A stretch of 64,000 nucleotides of DNA from positions 2,089,501-2,153,500 of the forward strand of contig JAJHZJ010000009.1 in assembly GCA_023548195.1 (NCBI GenBank), given 5' to 3'. Shown here piece by piece: positions 23,008-33,914 of this stretch. Numbering within the stretch: position 1 is the first letter of the stretch; each line of letters begins with the position of its first letter. The notes under the pieces were generated by a model. It searched no databases. It saw only the letters and a program-made list of their open reading frames with translations, and had not been told where the DNA came from. The DNA is from Bettongia penicillata ogilbyi. Taxonomy: Eukaryota > Chordata > Mammalia > Diprotodontia > Potoroidae. Position numbers and translations under genes: made by a program.

Positions 23008-23270
23008 TTGTTGCTGGTGTTCAGTTGTTTCAGTCATGAGACTCTTTGTGACACCATTTTGGGTTTTCTTGGCAAAGCTACTGGAGTTCTTTGCCATTTC
23101 CTTCTCTAGCTCATTCGACAGATGAAAAAACCGAGGCAAACAAGGTGAGGCCCAGGATCACACAGTTAGCTAGTAAGTGTCTGAGGCCAGATTTTGAACT
23201 CAGGAAGATAAGTCTTCCTAACTCCAGGCCCCTACACTCTGTCCATAATAACACTTAACTGCCCCTGACT
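23008..23270 (-). mobile_element. RTE-tailed SINE
   Basis: 'gtgttcagttgtttcagtca', 'ttgggttttcttggcaaagc', 'ctagtaagtgtctgaggcca' to a degraded head 'cacttaactgcccctg'. It lies at the end of the L2 copy. Confidence 0.88.
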
Positions 23271-23699
23271 GATAGTAGCTCTTTTAGATTGTGGGTAAAG
23301 AAGCAGTGAGAGATCTAAGATTTCACTTATGAATTCATTTGTATACTATCTTTGATATGATAGGAAACTGAGGCAATGGAACCTATTACAAGTGTAGGCA
23401 AATAGCTTTTAAACCCGTTTTTTTGTATCACTCATACATAGCACACATAGTTGTTTAGAGGTCATTGAGAGGCCAGGGACGAATGAGGAAAACCAAGTTT
23501 CAGTACCTCATGCCTTGTCCCAAGCTCTTTGTGTATCTTGGGCCCACAGGGTCCTGTTAAAGATGGAGCCAAGATACACCCTTCACTCCATTCCTCCATT
23601 TGAATTTCAAGCCAAACATTTCCCTGTTGTTTTAAGGCCAGTTTCAATTTATAGCAAGATGGCTATCAACCCCCAAAAGATTAACTTACTGTTACCCCC
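23271..23699. other. No recognisable feature
   Basis: Only a MIR-like scrap at about 23,360 ('ataggaaactgaggcaatgg'). Confidence 0.4.
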
Positions 23700-24355
23700 A
23701 TGAAAGCTGATCTGTGTTAGAAAATCTTGTTAAGAATTTCTTTTGCGGGGGGAGCATCTCACACTTCTGAAGATTTAGTTGAAAGCTTGATGCTAAGTTA
23801 CAGTGATTTATGGGAATGTGGAGAGGCTGAGTTTTAAATGTGAGCTCTTTGGGATGCTGGCAACCTCTCTCCCTATAAATCTCAACTGGTATTTCTTAGC
23901 CCTTCCGTGCCAGCAGTTAGGAGGCCTGCAACACCTTTTCCGTGCAGTAGCCTATGAAAATATTGAAGTTGGGCCCAGACAAATACCACTATGGTAAAGG
24001 GGGAACTTTGATGTTTTGTAGTTATTTTCAAATGGGCTTTGCCAGATCTTAATTTTTCCAGTTTACAAGTTAAGAGTTTCAGACCATCTGTTTGCTGTCA
24101 ACTGGTGTTTGTTTGGATGGGGATTTTATTACTTTTTTCCATCTAGCACTCCTGTTCTTACAAGTAGTTTATTGAACTTCATAAATGTCAGCTTTTGCAG
24201 GAGTTTTGTAAGCAGCTTATGATTTAATATTTAATCAAAATTGAGCAGCCTATGTCTGTAATCAATCTGAGCCTGGAACACCAAATCCTCAAGCCCACAA
24301 GCCCCACAATCATCTAAATGCACATCTCTCTTGAATCCTCCAATGCCTCACGCCC
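23700..24355. other. Repeat-free block; candidate conserved noncoding element
   Basis: About 650 bases with no repeat family recognised. AT-rich motif clusters occur at 24,220-24,275 ('gatttaatatttaatcaaaa', 'ctgtaatcaatctgag'). No open frame with family resemblance. Confidence 0.35.
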
Positions 24356-24384
24356 TGTCAAATTTTTACAGAAACTGAATTTCT

Positions 24385-24655
24385 ACATAGCAGAAGGAGC
24401 CCAAGATTTACGTTGGGAGATCTGGGTTTCAATCCTGACTGTTTCTTACTAATTATGTGACCTTGGAAGGATGTGTGAGCTCCTTGAAAGACCGGGACCA
24501 TTTTAGTCATTGTATCCTCAGTACCTAGGACAGTGTCTAGAATGGAAGTGTTCTTTGACCGAACTTGGATCTTCATTTTCCTCCTGCAAAAGGAAGGAGT
24601 TGGATTAAATGTCTCTTCCAGCTCTAACATTTTAAAGTTATTGAGATCTAGAGAA
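24385..24655 (+). mobile_element. MIR-type SINE split by an L2 3' end
   Basis: MIR head to 'tatgtgaccttggaagg' (24,455-24,471), then about 75 bases of L2 3' text ('gagctccttgaaagaccggg', 'cagtacctaggacagtgtct'), then MIR core and tail from about 24,553 ('ttggattaaatgtctcttcc'). Confidence 0.65.
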
Positions 24656-24675
24656 GCACACAATGTTGAGACAGG

Positions 24676-25560
24676 AAGATCAATCAATCAGCAATTTGTT
24701 CTGTTTATTAAATACCTACTATGTGCCAGGCAGACATTGTACTAGGCTCTGGGTGCATAACAAATGAAACAATCTCCACACACAAGCAGAACACCTACCC
24801 ACACACACATGTGTATATCATCTTTCTCTCTTCCTTTCTTATTCTCATTTCTCTCTCTGTCTTCCCCCTCTCCTTTTTATAAAAGAATATATGTATACAT
24901 ATATATATATACATACACATATATTATATATAGACAAACACAAGTGTGTGTGTGTGTGAAATTGTATAATAAATCTAAATACCAACAGTTAGTGGTTGAG
25001 ATGGTTGGGAAAAGCTCCATGTGGAAGATGTCCTTGAGCTGAGTCTTAAAAGGAGAGAGATACTACTCTGAGGCAGAGGTAAGGAGAGAATGCATTCCAG
25101 CCATAGGCAAAAGCTAGTATTAAGGCAGTAAGATGGGAGATGGGGTGTTGTGTGTGAGGAACTAGTTTGACTGGGTCAAAGAGTGTAGGAGAGTCATGTC
25201 TAAAGGGGTGGAAAAGACGGGTTGGGGGCAAGGTTGTAAAAGACTTTAAAAGATAAACAGAGCAGTTTATATTGGATTCTAGAGGCAATAGGAGGCCAGT
25301 GGAATTTATCAAGAAGAGGAAAAACACTCTGGTAGCAGAGTGGAAGATGGACTGAAGTGGGGAGGGAATTGAGGGAAATCGATGAATGAGGCAATTACAG
25401 TCATCTAGGAAAAAGGTGATGAAGATCTGACGTATGTCAGCTGTGTGAATAGAGAGAAAGGGCTGGATGTTTCAGGGGTAGAAATGACAAGATTTGGAAA
25501 CTTGGGTGAGTAGGAATGAACAAAGCTGGGAGACTAGAGGAAGGAGCCAGCGAGGGAGAA
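24676..25560 (-). mobile_element. L2 LINE 3' half with internal microsatellite
   Basis: 'gatcaatcaatcagcaattt' and 'tatgtgccaggcagacattg' open the copy. A pyrimidine/TA/TG low-complexity block sits at about 24,780-24,955. L2 resumes with 'aaaagactttaaaagataaa'. Confidence 0.8.
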
Positions 25561-25599
25561 CACCCCTAGTTAAGGGTTCGATCTGATGATGAACCAACA

Positions 25600-25735
25600 A
25601 AGCCTCCTCTAAAATGGAATCCACCTCATTTTATACAAACAGAAACTGGAGACTAAAATACTTTGATGATTGCCCAACTGAGGATGAGAACCCACCTCTC
25701 CAGATTCCAAATCCAATACTTTTTCCACTGTCCCC
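25600..25735 (-). mobile_element. MIR-type SINE
   Basis: 'cattttatacaaacagaaac', 'ccaaatccaatactttttcc'. Confidence 0.55.
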
Positions 25736-25739
25736 ACCT

Positions 25740-26935
25740 ACCCCTTATGGAAATCATCATTTGCCCTCTCTCCCAAGAATTTAAATACGAGTTTATTGAG
25801 CACTAGACAAATGCAAAAAAACCTAAAGTCATTTTTCTGGCAAACTCCAAAGAAAAATAAAACCTAGTGGGGTGTTGTAGAGAAGGAGAGGGAAGGGGAG
25901 GAGATTTGGCTTCTTTTTATTTTAAAAATGTCTAATGTCCATAGCCATCATCATTACATTTTAAAATTCCTTGCTTAGTGAAAGCTTTGCCTGATTAAAT
26001 ATTAAAAGTAAATTGTGTGGTCCAAATAGAAGGATGACAGGAATTTACCACAAGCCAATTCTATAAAAGTAAATTGGATAGCCAATGGCACCAGCCAAAC
26101 TCTGGACCCTTTCCCTACACTTGGTAGATATTTCTAGTCCTCAGGAATAGTTTGTTTCCTCTCTAAAACTGTAGGAATAGGAGGAACCTAGAGTGATCAT
26201 CTAGTTCCTTCCCCTGCCAGCTAGAATGCAAAGCAATGGGGTTATATGTTAGATGGGTTACGGAAAAAAGGAAGTATATTGAAATTCTTTCAATGAAATT
26301 CTATTTTCCCATTTATTAACATTATACAGTCAATTACATCTGACTCTCCTTTCTGATGGGTCATCACCAATAATCTTTCTGATTTTTAGAATCAGAATAT
26401 ATAAACTATATGCTATAGCTATAAAATTCTTTTGTTCACAACAAACCTGTTGTATCATTTTTTGTTGTATGCAATTTTTATTGGTATTATTTGAGTCCTA
26501 TCATAGTCCTGGTTCTGCCTTTATCTCCATAGGCAGGACATTTTGCTGTCATCTGTCTCAGTTTCCTGATTTGTATAACAAGAGATTTGGACCGAATGTT
26601 TTGTAAAGTCCCTTCTAGTAGTAATATCCTATGATTTTTATAATTCTATCTCTGCTAAGCATTAATAGTCTAGAAGCACCACGTAAATGTGCTAAAGGAA
26701 TGACTATTTAAGGAGACCTGCAGTGAGTCCCCTTTAAAAAGTTAAGTAATCACATGAAAACCAAATAACCACAGCTTTAATTCACTGCTTTAACTCTGAA
26801 AGTTGTTTCTGTACAGCAGGACCTTCTTATATCTGCTGTATTTATGACAGTTTCCTGTTGAATTCATGTCTGACACCTACTCCATTGTGCCCCAATTCTA
26901 TATCATCAAGTTAATGGCTTGACTCCCATCATCTC
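25740..26935. other. Largely unrecognised
   Basis: A decayed MIR-type copy at about 26,500-26,640 (+, 'cagtttcctgatttgtataa'). Otherwise unique-looking, AT-rich, with no coding signal. Confidence 0.45.
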
Positions 26936-26939
26936 ACAC

Positions 26940-27780
26940 AATAAGAATTTATTTAGCATCTACCTTGTGTTGGGCACTATGGTATACCCTAAGGATACAA
27001 AAGAGAAATAATTCCTACTCTCAAGTAGCTTATATTCTATTGGGGAGAAACATCATGGATGAGTGAGTATATATATACAAACAGAATAAATTAGTATCCC
27101 CATAATAAAGACAATTGATACAAGGTAGTTAATGAAGGAGGACATTAGAAGTTGGGCATGATCAGGAAAGGCTATAGAGGTGGTACTGAAGCTGCATCTT
27201 AGAAGAAATAAGGGATTCAGTGAGGTGGAGGTGAGGAGAGAGGGATGAGAGTTGGCCAGTGCAAAGGAATGACATCCTGTCTAGAATGAACAATAAGGTC
27301 ATTTTATCTGGACTGTAGAGTGTTGGAAGGGGAGTGATGTGCTATGAAGCTGGAAAAGTCAAACAGAGAAGTGATAGGGAGCCATTGGAGGTTATTGAGG
27401 AAGAGAGTGACACAGGTAGATGTGTTCTTAAGGAAAATCACTTTGGCAATTGTGTGGAGACAGTTTTGTGGAGAATAAATACAAATACATACAAAGTAAT
27501 TAAATATAAGGTAGTTAAAGAGGGAAAGTATTGGTGATGGAATTGGAATGGGATGACTGGAATGGTAAGATACTTGAGGCAAGGAGACCAATTAGGAGCC
27601 TTTTGCAAAAAGACCAAGTGAGAGGTGATGATATCCTGAGCTAGAGTGGTGGCCATGTGGGAAATGAGTATAGGACAGATATAAGAGACGTTGTGAGAAT
27701 TAAAACATTGATATTTGGCAACTGATTGGTGTGAGAGAAGGTGGGGAGTCCCGGATACCTGGGAGACTGGAAAGATGCTG
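26940..27780 (-). mobile_element. L2 LINE 3' half
   Basis: 'agaatttatttagcatctac', 'gttgggcactatggtatacc' and downstream 'gggagccattggaggttatt' follow the L2 order. A short internal duplication ('acaaggtagttaatgaagga' against 'ataaggtagttaaagaggga') lies at 27,120 and 27,508. Confidence 0.8.
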
Positions 27781-27785
27781 CTGCA

Positions 27786-27870
27786 CGTATTCATCCTTTG
27801 TTCTCCTCTTTGATCTCAGGAGGATGATGTCTTGACTTGGACATGAATTATATTGCTCTTGACAGAAAAA
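27786..27870 (-). mobile_element. Mar1-like SINE fragment
   Basis: 'tcaggaggatgatgtcttga' matches the copy at 45,125-45,145. Confidence 0.6.
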
Positions 27871-27904
27871 AGAAAGTTTTGAAGAAGGGTAGGTTGCTGG
27901 GATG

Positions 27905-28140
27905 ACAAATACTTATTAAATATTGAATATTTGTTAAATCCCTATTTTTGTTCAGAATACTACATTGAAGGAGATAGGAGGTTTAGATAAGATATGATTC
28001 TTGTCCTTCTGGAGGTTATAATCTAGAAAGAACATAAGGCAAATGTAAATTATTATAATTCATGGTGGTACATGATAAATGAATTCAAGAGGTACAAACC
28101 AAAGGGTAGGGTAAGGTTAGAGAAGTGCTTCCCAGTGCTA
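27905..28140 (-). mobile_element. L2 LINE 3' fragment (diverged)
   Basis: Degraded 'tacttattaaatattgaata' and 'gtccttctggaggttataat' recall L2. Confidence 0.45.
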
Positions 28141-28341
28141 GAAGAATTGGCCCTTCTCCTTGTCAAGATCAATACTCTGTAGTTATCCCTTCCATATCAT
28201 GACTTTCTCCATTGAGGTTTCTGTAAATTGCTGGTTGGTATAAAAAATTAAAAGGGAATTTTTTGGGAGTTTTATAGAAGCTGTAGATGACATGCAAAGG
28301 CCAGCAGACAACACAGAAACAGTTTAGAAACTCAGTAATGC

Positions 28342-28384
28342 ATAAAATATATTGATATTATTATATAGTATCAATATATTTTAT
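28342..28384. repeat. Perfect 16-bp inverted repeat
   Basis: Arms 28,342-28,357 (ataaaatatattgata) and 28,369-28,384 are exact complements around an 11-base loop. Confidence 0.9.
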
Positions 28385-28494
28385 CTTTTAGTACCAGAAT
28401 AATTCAGACTTCTCGTATAATGTGAGAGACAAAAAATTTTACGTGTATTTTCCAGATCACAGGGGTGCTATGCCCTTAGCCTCAAGATGTGGGA

Positions 28495-28589
28495 GGGATA
28501 ATTGTACATATGTCCATGATCTCATCCCCTTCTGCCTTCTCCAGGACTTCCTGCTTTCTCTGTCTTACTGTCTCTTTCTTCCTAATTTT
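28495..28589 (+). mobile_element. L2 LINE, part left of the HAL1 pair
   Basis: L2 coding text ('gatctcatccccttctgcct') running up to 'cctaatttt', the HAL1 target. The copy resumes at 34,750. Confidence 0.7.
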
Positions 28590-29937
28590 TTTTAAAGATT
28601 TAAATTTATTTATTTATTTTTAGTTTTCAACATTCATTTCCACAAGATTTCAAGTCCAAAATTTTCTCCCTCTTTCTCTTCTCGCTATCCTGAGATGGCA
28701 TGTATTCTGATTACCCTTTCCTCTAATCTTCCTTCCCTTTTATCATTAACCCCCTCTTATCCCCTTCCCCTTTCCTTTCTTGAAGGGCAAGTTTGATTTC
28801 TATACCTTATTGCCTCTATGTCTTCTTTCCCGGTTGCATGTAAAAACAATTTTTAACATTTGTTTTTAAAACTTTGAGTTCCAAATTCTCACCCTTCTTC
28901 CCTGTCCACCCACCCCCATTGAGATGGCAAGCAAATTTCAATTTAGGTGATGCATATGTAGTTATGCAAAACACTTCCATAATAGTCATGTTGTGAAAGA
29001 CTAACTTATATTGCTCCATCCTATCCCACTACCCAATTATTCTATTTTCTTCTTTGACCCTGTCCCTTTTCTAAAGTGTTTGCTTCTGACTACCCTTCCC
29101 CTAACCTATCCTCCCTTCTATCATCTTCCCCTCTTATCCCTTTCTTCCCTACTTTCCTATAGGGTAAAATACCCAAATTAATATGTATATTATTACCTCC
29201 TTAAGCCAAATCTGATGAGAATAAGGTTCACTCATTCCTTCTCACCTCCCACTTCTTCCCCTCTATTGTTAAACCTTTTTCTTGCCTCTTTTATGTGAGA
29301 AAATTTACCCCATTCTAACTCTCCCTTTCTCCTTCTCCCAATGTATTCCTCTGTCATCCCTTAATTTTAATGTTTAGATATCATCCCTTCATATTCAACT
29401 CACCCTGTTCCCTCTATTTATATATGTATCAATGTATCTATTTCCTCCAACTACCCTAATATTGAAAAAGATCTCATGAGTTACAAATATCATCTTTCCA
29501 CGTAGGAATGTAAACAGTTCAACTTTAATAAGTCCCTTATGATTTCTCTTTCCTGTTTACCTTTTCATGCTTCTCCTGATTCTTGTGTTTGAAAGTCAAA
29601 TTTTCTATTCAGCTCTGGTCTTTTCATCAAGACTGCTTAGAAGTCCTCTATTTCATTGAAGTTCCATTTTTTTCCCCCTGAAGGAAAAAGGTTTTTCTGG
29701 GGAGGTGATTCTTGGTTTTAATCTTAGCTCCTTTGAGCTTTGGAGTATCATATTCCAAGCCCTTCAGTCCCTTAATATCGAAGCTGCTAAATCTTGTATT
29801 ATCTTAATTGTATTTCCACAATACTCAAATTGTTTCTTTCTGGTTGCTTGAAATATTTTCTCCTTGACCTTGGAACTCTGGAATTTGGCTACAATATTCC
29901 TAGGAGTTTTCCTTTTAGTATCTCTTTCCAGAGGTGC

Positions 29938-31169
29938 TCAGTGGATTCTTTCCATTTCTATTTTACCCACTGGTTCTAGAATGCCAGAGCAGTTTTCCTT
30001 GATAACTTCTTGAAAGATGATGTCTAGGCTCTTTTTTTTGATCATGGCTTGTGGGTAGTCCAATAATTTTAAAATTTTCACTCCTGGATCTATTTTCACA
30101 AAATTTGTCTTGCAGGATGAACAAAAATTTGTCATACAAACATCAAAATTTTGTTGAAAAATGTTACCCAAATAAGGCTGCAGCAATGAGAATCATGAAT
30201 ATTTTTAATGATAATGTAATGTCACATTTCTGTGACATTCTGAAAAAATGTCAAAAACAAGTGTCATTAGATAGATTCCTACTACCAATTCCTACTATCA
30301 AAAAATCAATGAGTCAAAACATGAAATACATTATAAAATATGAAAAATAAGTGAAGGCAGTAGTGTTATTCTTACTTTTAGTGAAAGTAGCGTAAGAGAG
30401 AACACTCCACATGTTGAAATCCCAGGTGTTCTCATGGAAGAAGATTCTCCTTCCAAGCAATAATTCTTCCTCCTCCTCCTCTCTCTCATCTCCCTCACAT
30501 CAGGTAAGGTGCAGGTTAACTTTTTTTTTTGGTTTATATTGTGTATTAATCATTGCTACTACATTTCAGATGCATTAGGGACAAAAAACTTAATTATTTT
30601 CATATCAATATTTTTGGTAATGTAGTACTGAGATCATCTGACTTTACATTATCTCCTGTGGGAAAATTCACTTTGCAATACAATCAAACTGCATGACAAA
30701 CAGAACCTCAGAACAAATTAAATTTGTAAACCAAGGTACTACTGTATTTTCTTCAGTGAGTTTTTGGAACTCCTTTTCCATTTGGCCCATTCTGCTTTTT
30801 AAGGCATTCTCCTCCTCAGTGGCTTGTTGGAGTTCTTTTGCCATTTGAGTTAGTCTATTTTTTAAGGTGGTATTTTCTTCAGTATTTTTGGGGTCTCCTT
30901 TAGCAAGCTGTTGACTCAATTTTCATGACTTTCTTACATCACTCTCATTTCTCTTCCCAATTTTTCCTCTGCTTCTTTTACTTGATTTTCAAATCCTTTT
31001 TGAGCTGCTCTGTGGCCTGGGACCAATTTATTTTCCTCTTGGAGGCCTTTGATGTAGGAGCTTTGACTCTGTTGTCCTCCTCTGGTTGTATGCCCTGATC
31101 TTCCTTGTCACCAAAGTAAGATTCTATAGTCTGAGTTCTTTTACAATGTTTATTCATCTTTCCAGCCAA
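29938..31169 (-). pseudogene. Older HAL1 ORF1 remnant
   Basis: L1-ORF1-type RNA-binding protein, broken. The N-terminus (31,169-30,978) has MAGKMNKHCKRTQTIESYF. The coiled-coil part (30,919 to about 30,750) has NTEENTTLKNRLTQMAKEL. After the Tigger insertion the RNA-recognition-domain part resumes at about 30,030 (KKSLDIIFQEVIKENC). Compared with the intact copy at 32,808-33,914, about 140 bases between coiled coil and RRM are missing. Stops and frame changes abound. Confidence 0.85.
30100..30744 (+). pseudogene. Tigger (pogo-type) DNA transposon, 3' part
   Basis: C-terminal end of a DDE transposase of the Tigger/pogo group, in the plus orientation inside the older HAL1. The frame at about 30,130-30,350 gives a basic tail with PNKAAAMRIMNIFNDNVM and QKQVSLDRFL. 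A second frame at 30,428-30,463 gives VLMEEDSPSKQ-stop, which in the family follows shortly after. The right terminal inverted repeat ends at 30,744 ('aaaccaaggtactactg') and is followed by TA (30,745-30,746), the expected target dinucleotide. No left terminus is present. Confidence 0.75.
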
Positions 31170-31740
31170 TCATTTGACTTTCCAACTCTTTCTCAGAGTA
31201 GGACTCTGCTTCCAGTGGGAGTGGGGGTTGGGGTGGGTGTACTGTCCCAGGATTCAGAAATTTTGTATCAACCTCTTGAATTTCCATCATCTGTGGGTCC
31301 AGAACTCTGGAAGCAGCCTCTGATATTGCTGCTGCCACCACCACCCCCACTGCTCTAGGGCTAGGGCCAACCTGACCAGACCATGACTCCTTTTTCACCC
31401 AAGTGCTACACAGTTTTCCCACTGACCTTTTTGGCATTTGTGGGTTGAAATGTCTGAAAACTGCCACAGCTGCCAATGACTCAGTCCCTTGAGGCCTGCT
31501 TGAGTCAGTCTGTACCTGTGCAGCCTATACCAGACTTCACTCAGCTCCCTTCCTGGTGGGAAAGACCCTTCCTGTTGACTTCCCATGTTGTCTTGGGTTA
31601 GTGATTTGTTTCAGTCTGCCATTTTGTAGGTTTGTAGCTCTAGAATTTGTGTAGAGTCACTTTTTACAGGTATTTGGAAGGCTTTGGGAGAGAGTTCAGG
31701 GAATTACCTGCTTTTACCCCATCATCTTGACTCCGCCCCT

Positions 31741-31751
31741 CCCTAATTTTC
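31741..31751. repeat. Target site duplication shared by both HAL1 copies
   Basis: 'ccctaattttc' lies between the two HAL1s. The same word appears at 28,581-28,589 (cctaatttt) and 34,749-34,758 (cctaattttc). Read through, the host L2 would continue 'cctaattttcaatctctctg'. Confidence 0.85.
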
Positions 31752-32807
31752 TTTTTTCTTTTTTGCAAACAACTTTTATTTATTTATTTATTTAACTTTT
31801 TACATTCATTTTCACAAATTTTTGGGTTCCAAATTTTCTCCCCTTTTCTCCCCTCCCCCCACCCCAATACCCCAAGCAATCTAATTTTCCCTATCTCCAA
31901 TCTGTCCTCTCTTCTGTCATCCCTCCCTTCTCTTGTCTCCACCTTCTCTTTTCTCCTGTAGGGCCAGATGACTTTCTATTCCTCATTAACTGTATGTCTT
32001 CTTTCCTAGTTGCAACAACAATACTAAACAGTTGTTCCTAAAACTTTGAGTTCCAAATTCTCCCCATCCCTCCCTCCCCACCCATTCCCTTTGGGAAGGC
32101 AGGCAATTCAATATAGGCCATATCTGTGTAGCTTTGCAAATGACCTTCCTGATAGTCGTGTTGTGTAAGACTAACTGGATTACCATCCCTCCTAACCTGC
32201 CCCTCATTGTTTCTCTTCTGTCTTTTGATCCTGTCCCTCCCCAAGTGTTGACTTGCAATTACTCCCTCCTCCCTTTGCCCTCCCTTCCATCATCCCCGCC
32301 CCCCGCAATATCTCCTTCTCTCCCGCTTTCTTATACTGTAAGATAGGTTTTCATACCAAAATGAGTGTGCATTTCACTCCTTCGTTTAGTCAAATGTGAT
32401 GAGGGTAAACTTCTTGGTTTTTCTTTTTTTTTTTTTTTCCTCAGCTCTCCTCTTTTTCCCTCCACTAAAAAAATCTCCTACTTCCCTCTTAAATGACATA
32501 TAGTAACCCCCTTCCCTTTCCCCCTCTTTCCTCTCACTACATTTCTCTCTCACCATTTACCTTAATTTCTTTTAAGGTATGGTCCCATCCTATTCAGTTC
32601 AATCTGTGCTCTCTGTCTCTGTATGTGTATGCATGTGTGTATGTGTGTGCATGCGTGTACATGTGTATGTGTGGTCCCACCAACTACCCAGATACTGAAA
32701 AGTTTTAAGAGTTAGAAATATTGTCTTTCCCTGTAGGAATGTGAACAGTTCACTTCTGGTAAGTCCCTTAAGACTTCTCTTTGTTGTTTACTTTTTCATG
32801 CTTCTTC

Positions 32808-33914
32808 TCATTCTTGTGTTTGAAAGTCAAATTTTCTTTTCAGCTCTGGTTTTTTCATTAAGAATGATTGAAAGTCCTCTGTTTCATTGAAAGACCATAT
32901 TTTCCCTTGAAGTATTATACTCAGTTTAGCTGGGTAGGTGATTCTTGGTTTGAGTCCTAGTTCCTTTGCCTTCTGGAATATCCTATTCCACGCCCTTCGA
33001 TCCCTTAATGTAGAAGCTGCTAGATCTTGGGTTATCCTGATTGTATTTCCACAGTACTGGAATTGTCTCTTTCTAGCTGCTTGCAAGATTTTTTCCTTGA
33101 GCTGGGAGTTCTGGAATTTGGCCACAATGTTCCTAGGAGTTTCTCTTTTTGGATCTCTTTCAGGTGGTGATTGATGGATTCTTTCAATACTTATTTTGCC
33201 CTCTGGTTCTAGAATGTCAGGGCAGTTTTCCTTGATAATTTCATGGAAGATGATGTCTAGGCTCTTTTTTTGATCATGAGTTTCAGGTAGTCCCATAATT
33301 TTTAAATTGTCTCTCCTGGATCTATTTTCCAGGTCAGTTGTTTTTCCCATGAGATATTTCACATTCTCTTCCATTTTTTCGTTCTTTTGGTTTTGTTTGG
33401 TGATTTCTTGGTTTCTCGTAAAGTCATTAGACTCCATCTGTTCCATTCTAATTTTGAGAGAACTATTAAATTCAGTGAGCTTTTGAGCCTCTTTTTCCAT
33501 TTGGCTCATTCTGCTTTTGAATGCATTCTTCTCCTCATTGGCTTTTTGAACCTCTTTTGCCAATTGAGTGAGCCTATTTTTCAAGGTGTTAATTTCCTCA
33601 GCATTTTTTTGGGTCTCCTTTACCAAGGTATTGACCTGTTTTTCATACTTTTCTTGCATCTTTGTCATTTCTCTTCCCAGTCTTTCCTCCACCTGTCTAA
33701 CTTGCTTTTCAAAATCCTTTTTAAGCTCTTCCAAGGCCTGAGCCCACCTGCCACCCCCCTGGGGTGTCTGGGGTACTGAGGCCCTGCCCTCCACATCTTT
33801 CCCTGATGGCAAGAATACGTTCTCGTCCTCGCCATCAGATCTGAAGGTCGGGATCATTTGCACTTGTTGGAAAAAACTCTCTATAGTCTTATTTTTCTTC
33901 CCTTTTCTAGGCAT
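32808..33914 (-). CDS. HAL1 ORF1 protein (L1 ORF1-type RNA-binding chaperone)
   Basis: Intact 368-codon frame. Residues 1-50 are basic then acidic, with NKTIESFF at 8-15, a shape like a PCNA-interacting motif. Residues 55-195 form a long heptad-rich coiled coil (Lys/Glu/Leu), which in L1 ORF1p drives trimerisation. An RNA-recognition domain follows, with NLKIMGLPE at 203-211 and RNIVAKF at 261-267. The C-terminal domain carries RITYPAKLSI at 324-333, the conserved YPAKL block of L1 ORF1p. Length is similar to the 338 residues of human ORF1p. In the family it binds the element RNA in cytoplasmic particles and acts as a nucleic-acid chaperone. The start chosen is the first Met, matching the older copy's N-terminus. 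Whether it is expressed is unknown. Confidence 0.92.
   Translation of the reverse strand: MPRKGKKNKTIESFFQQVQMIPTFRSDGEDENVFLPSGKDVEGRASVPQTPQGGGRWAQALEELKKDFEKQVRQVEERLGREMTKMQEKYEKQVNTLVKETQKNAEEINTLKNRLTQLAKEVQKANEEKNAFKSRMSQMEKEAQKLTEFNSSLKIRMEQMESNDFTRNQEITKQNQKNEKMEENVKYLMGKTTDLENRSRRDNLKIMGLPETHDQKKSLDIIFHEIIKENCPDILEPEGKISIERIHQSPPERDPKRETPRNIVAKFQNSQLKEKILQAARKRQFQYCGNTIRITQDLAASTLRDRRAWNRIFQKAKELGLKPRITYPAKLSIILQGKIWSFNETEDFQSFLMKKPELKRKFDFQTQE

Larger units (their letters stand above)
28590..31740 (-). mobile_element. Older HAL1 (half-L1) retrotransposon
   Basis: L1-like element on the minus strand, consisting of a 5' UTR, ORF1 and 3' UTR but no ORF2. The T-rich left end (28,590-28,620) is its reversed poly(A) tail. 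28,860-28,900 and 28,960-29,010 match the younger copy's 3' UTR. The 5' end at 31,720-31,740 keeps a decayed YY1-like site (atcatcttgactccgcccct). A Tigger fragment sits at about 30,100-30,744. Target copies 'cctaatttt' flank it. Confidence 0.85.

Noticed and set aside
33387..33779. 130-codon plus-strand frame
   Set aside because: Exact shadow of the HAL1 ORF1 coiled coil on the other strand.
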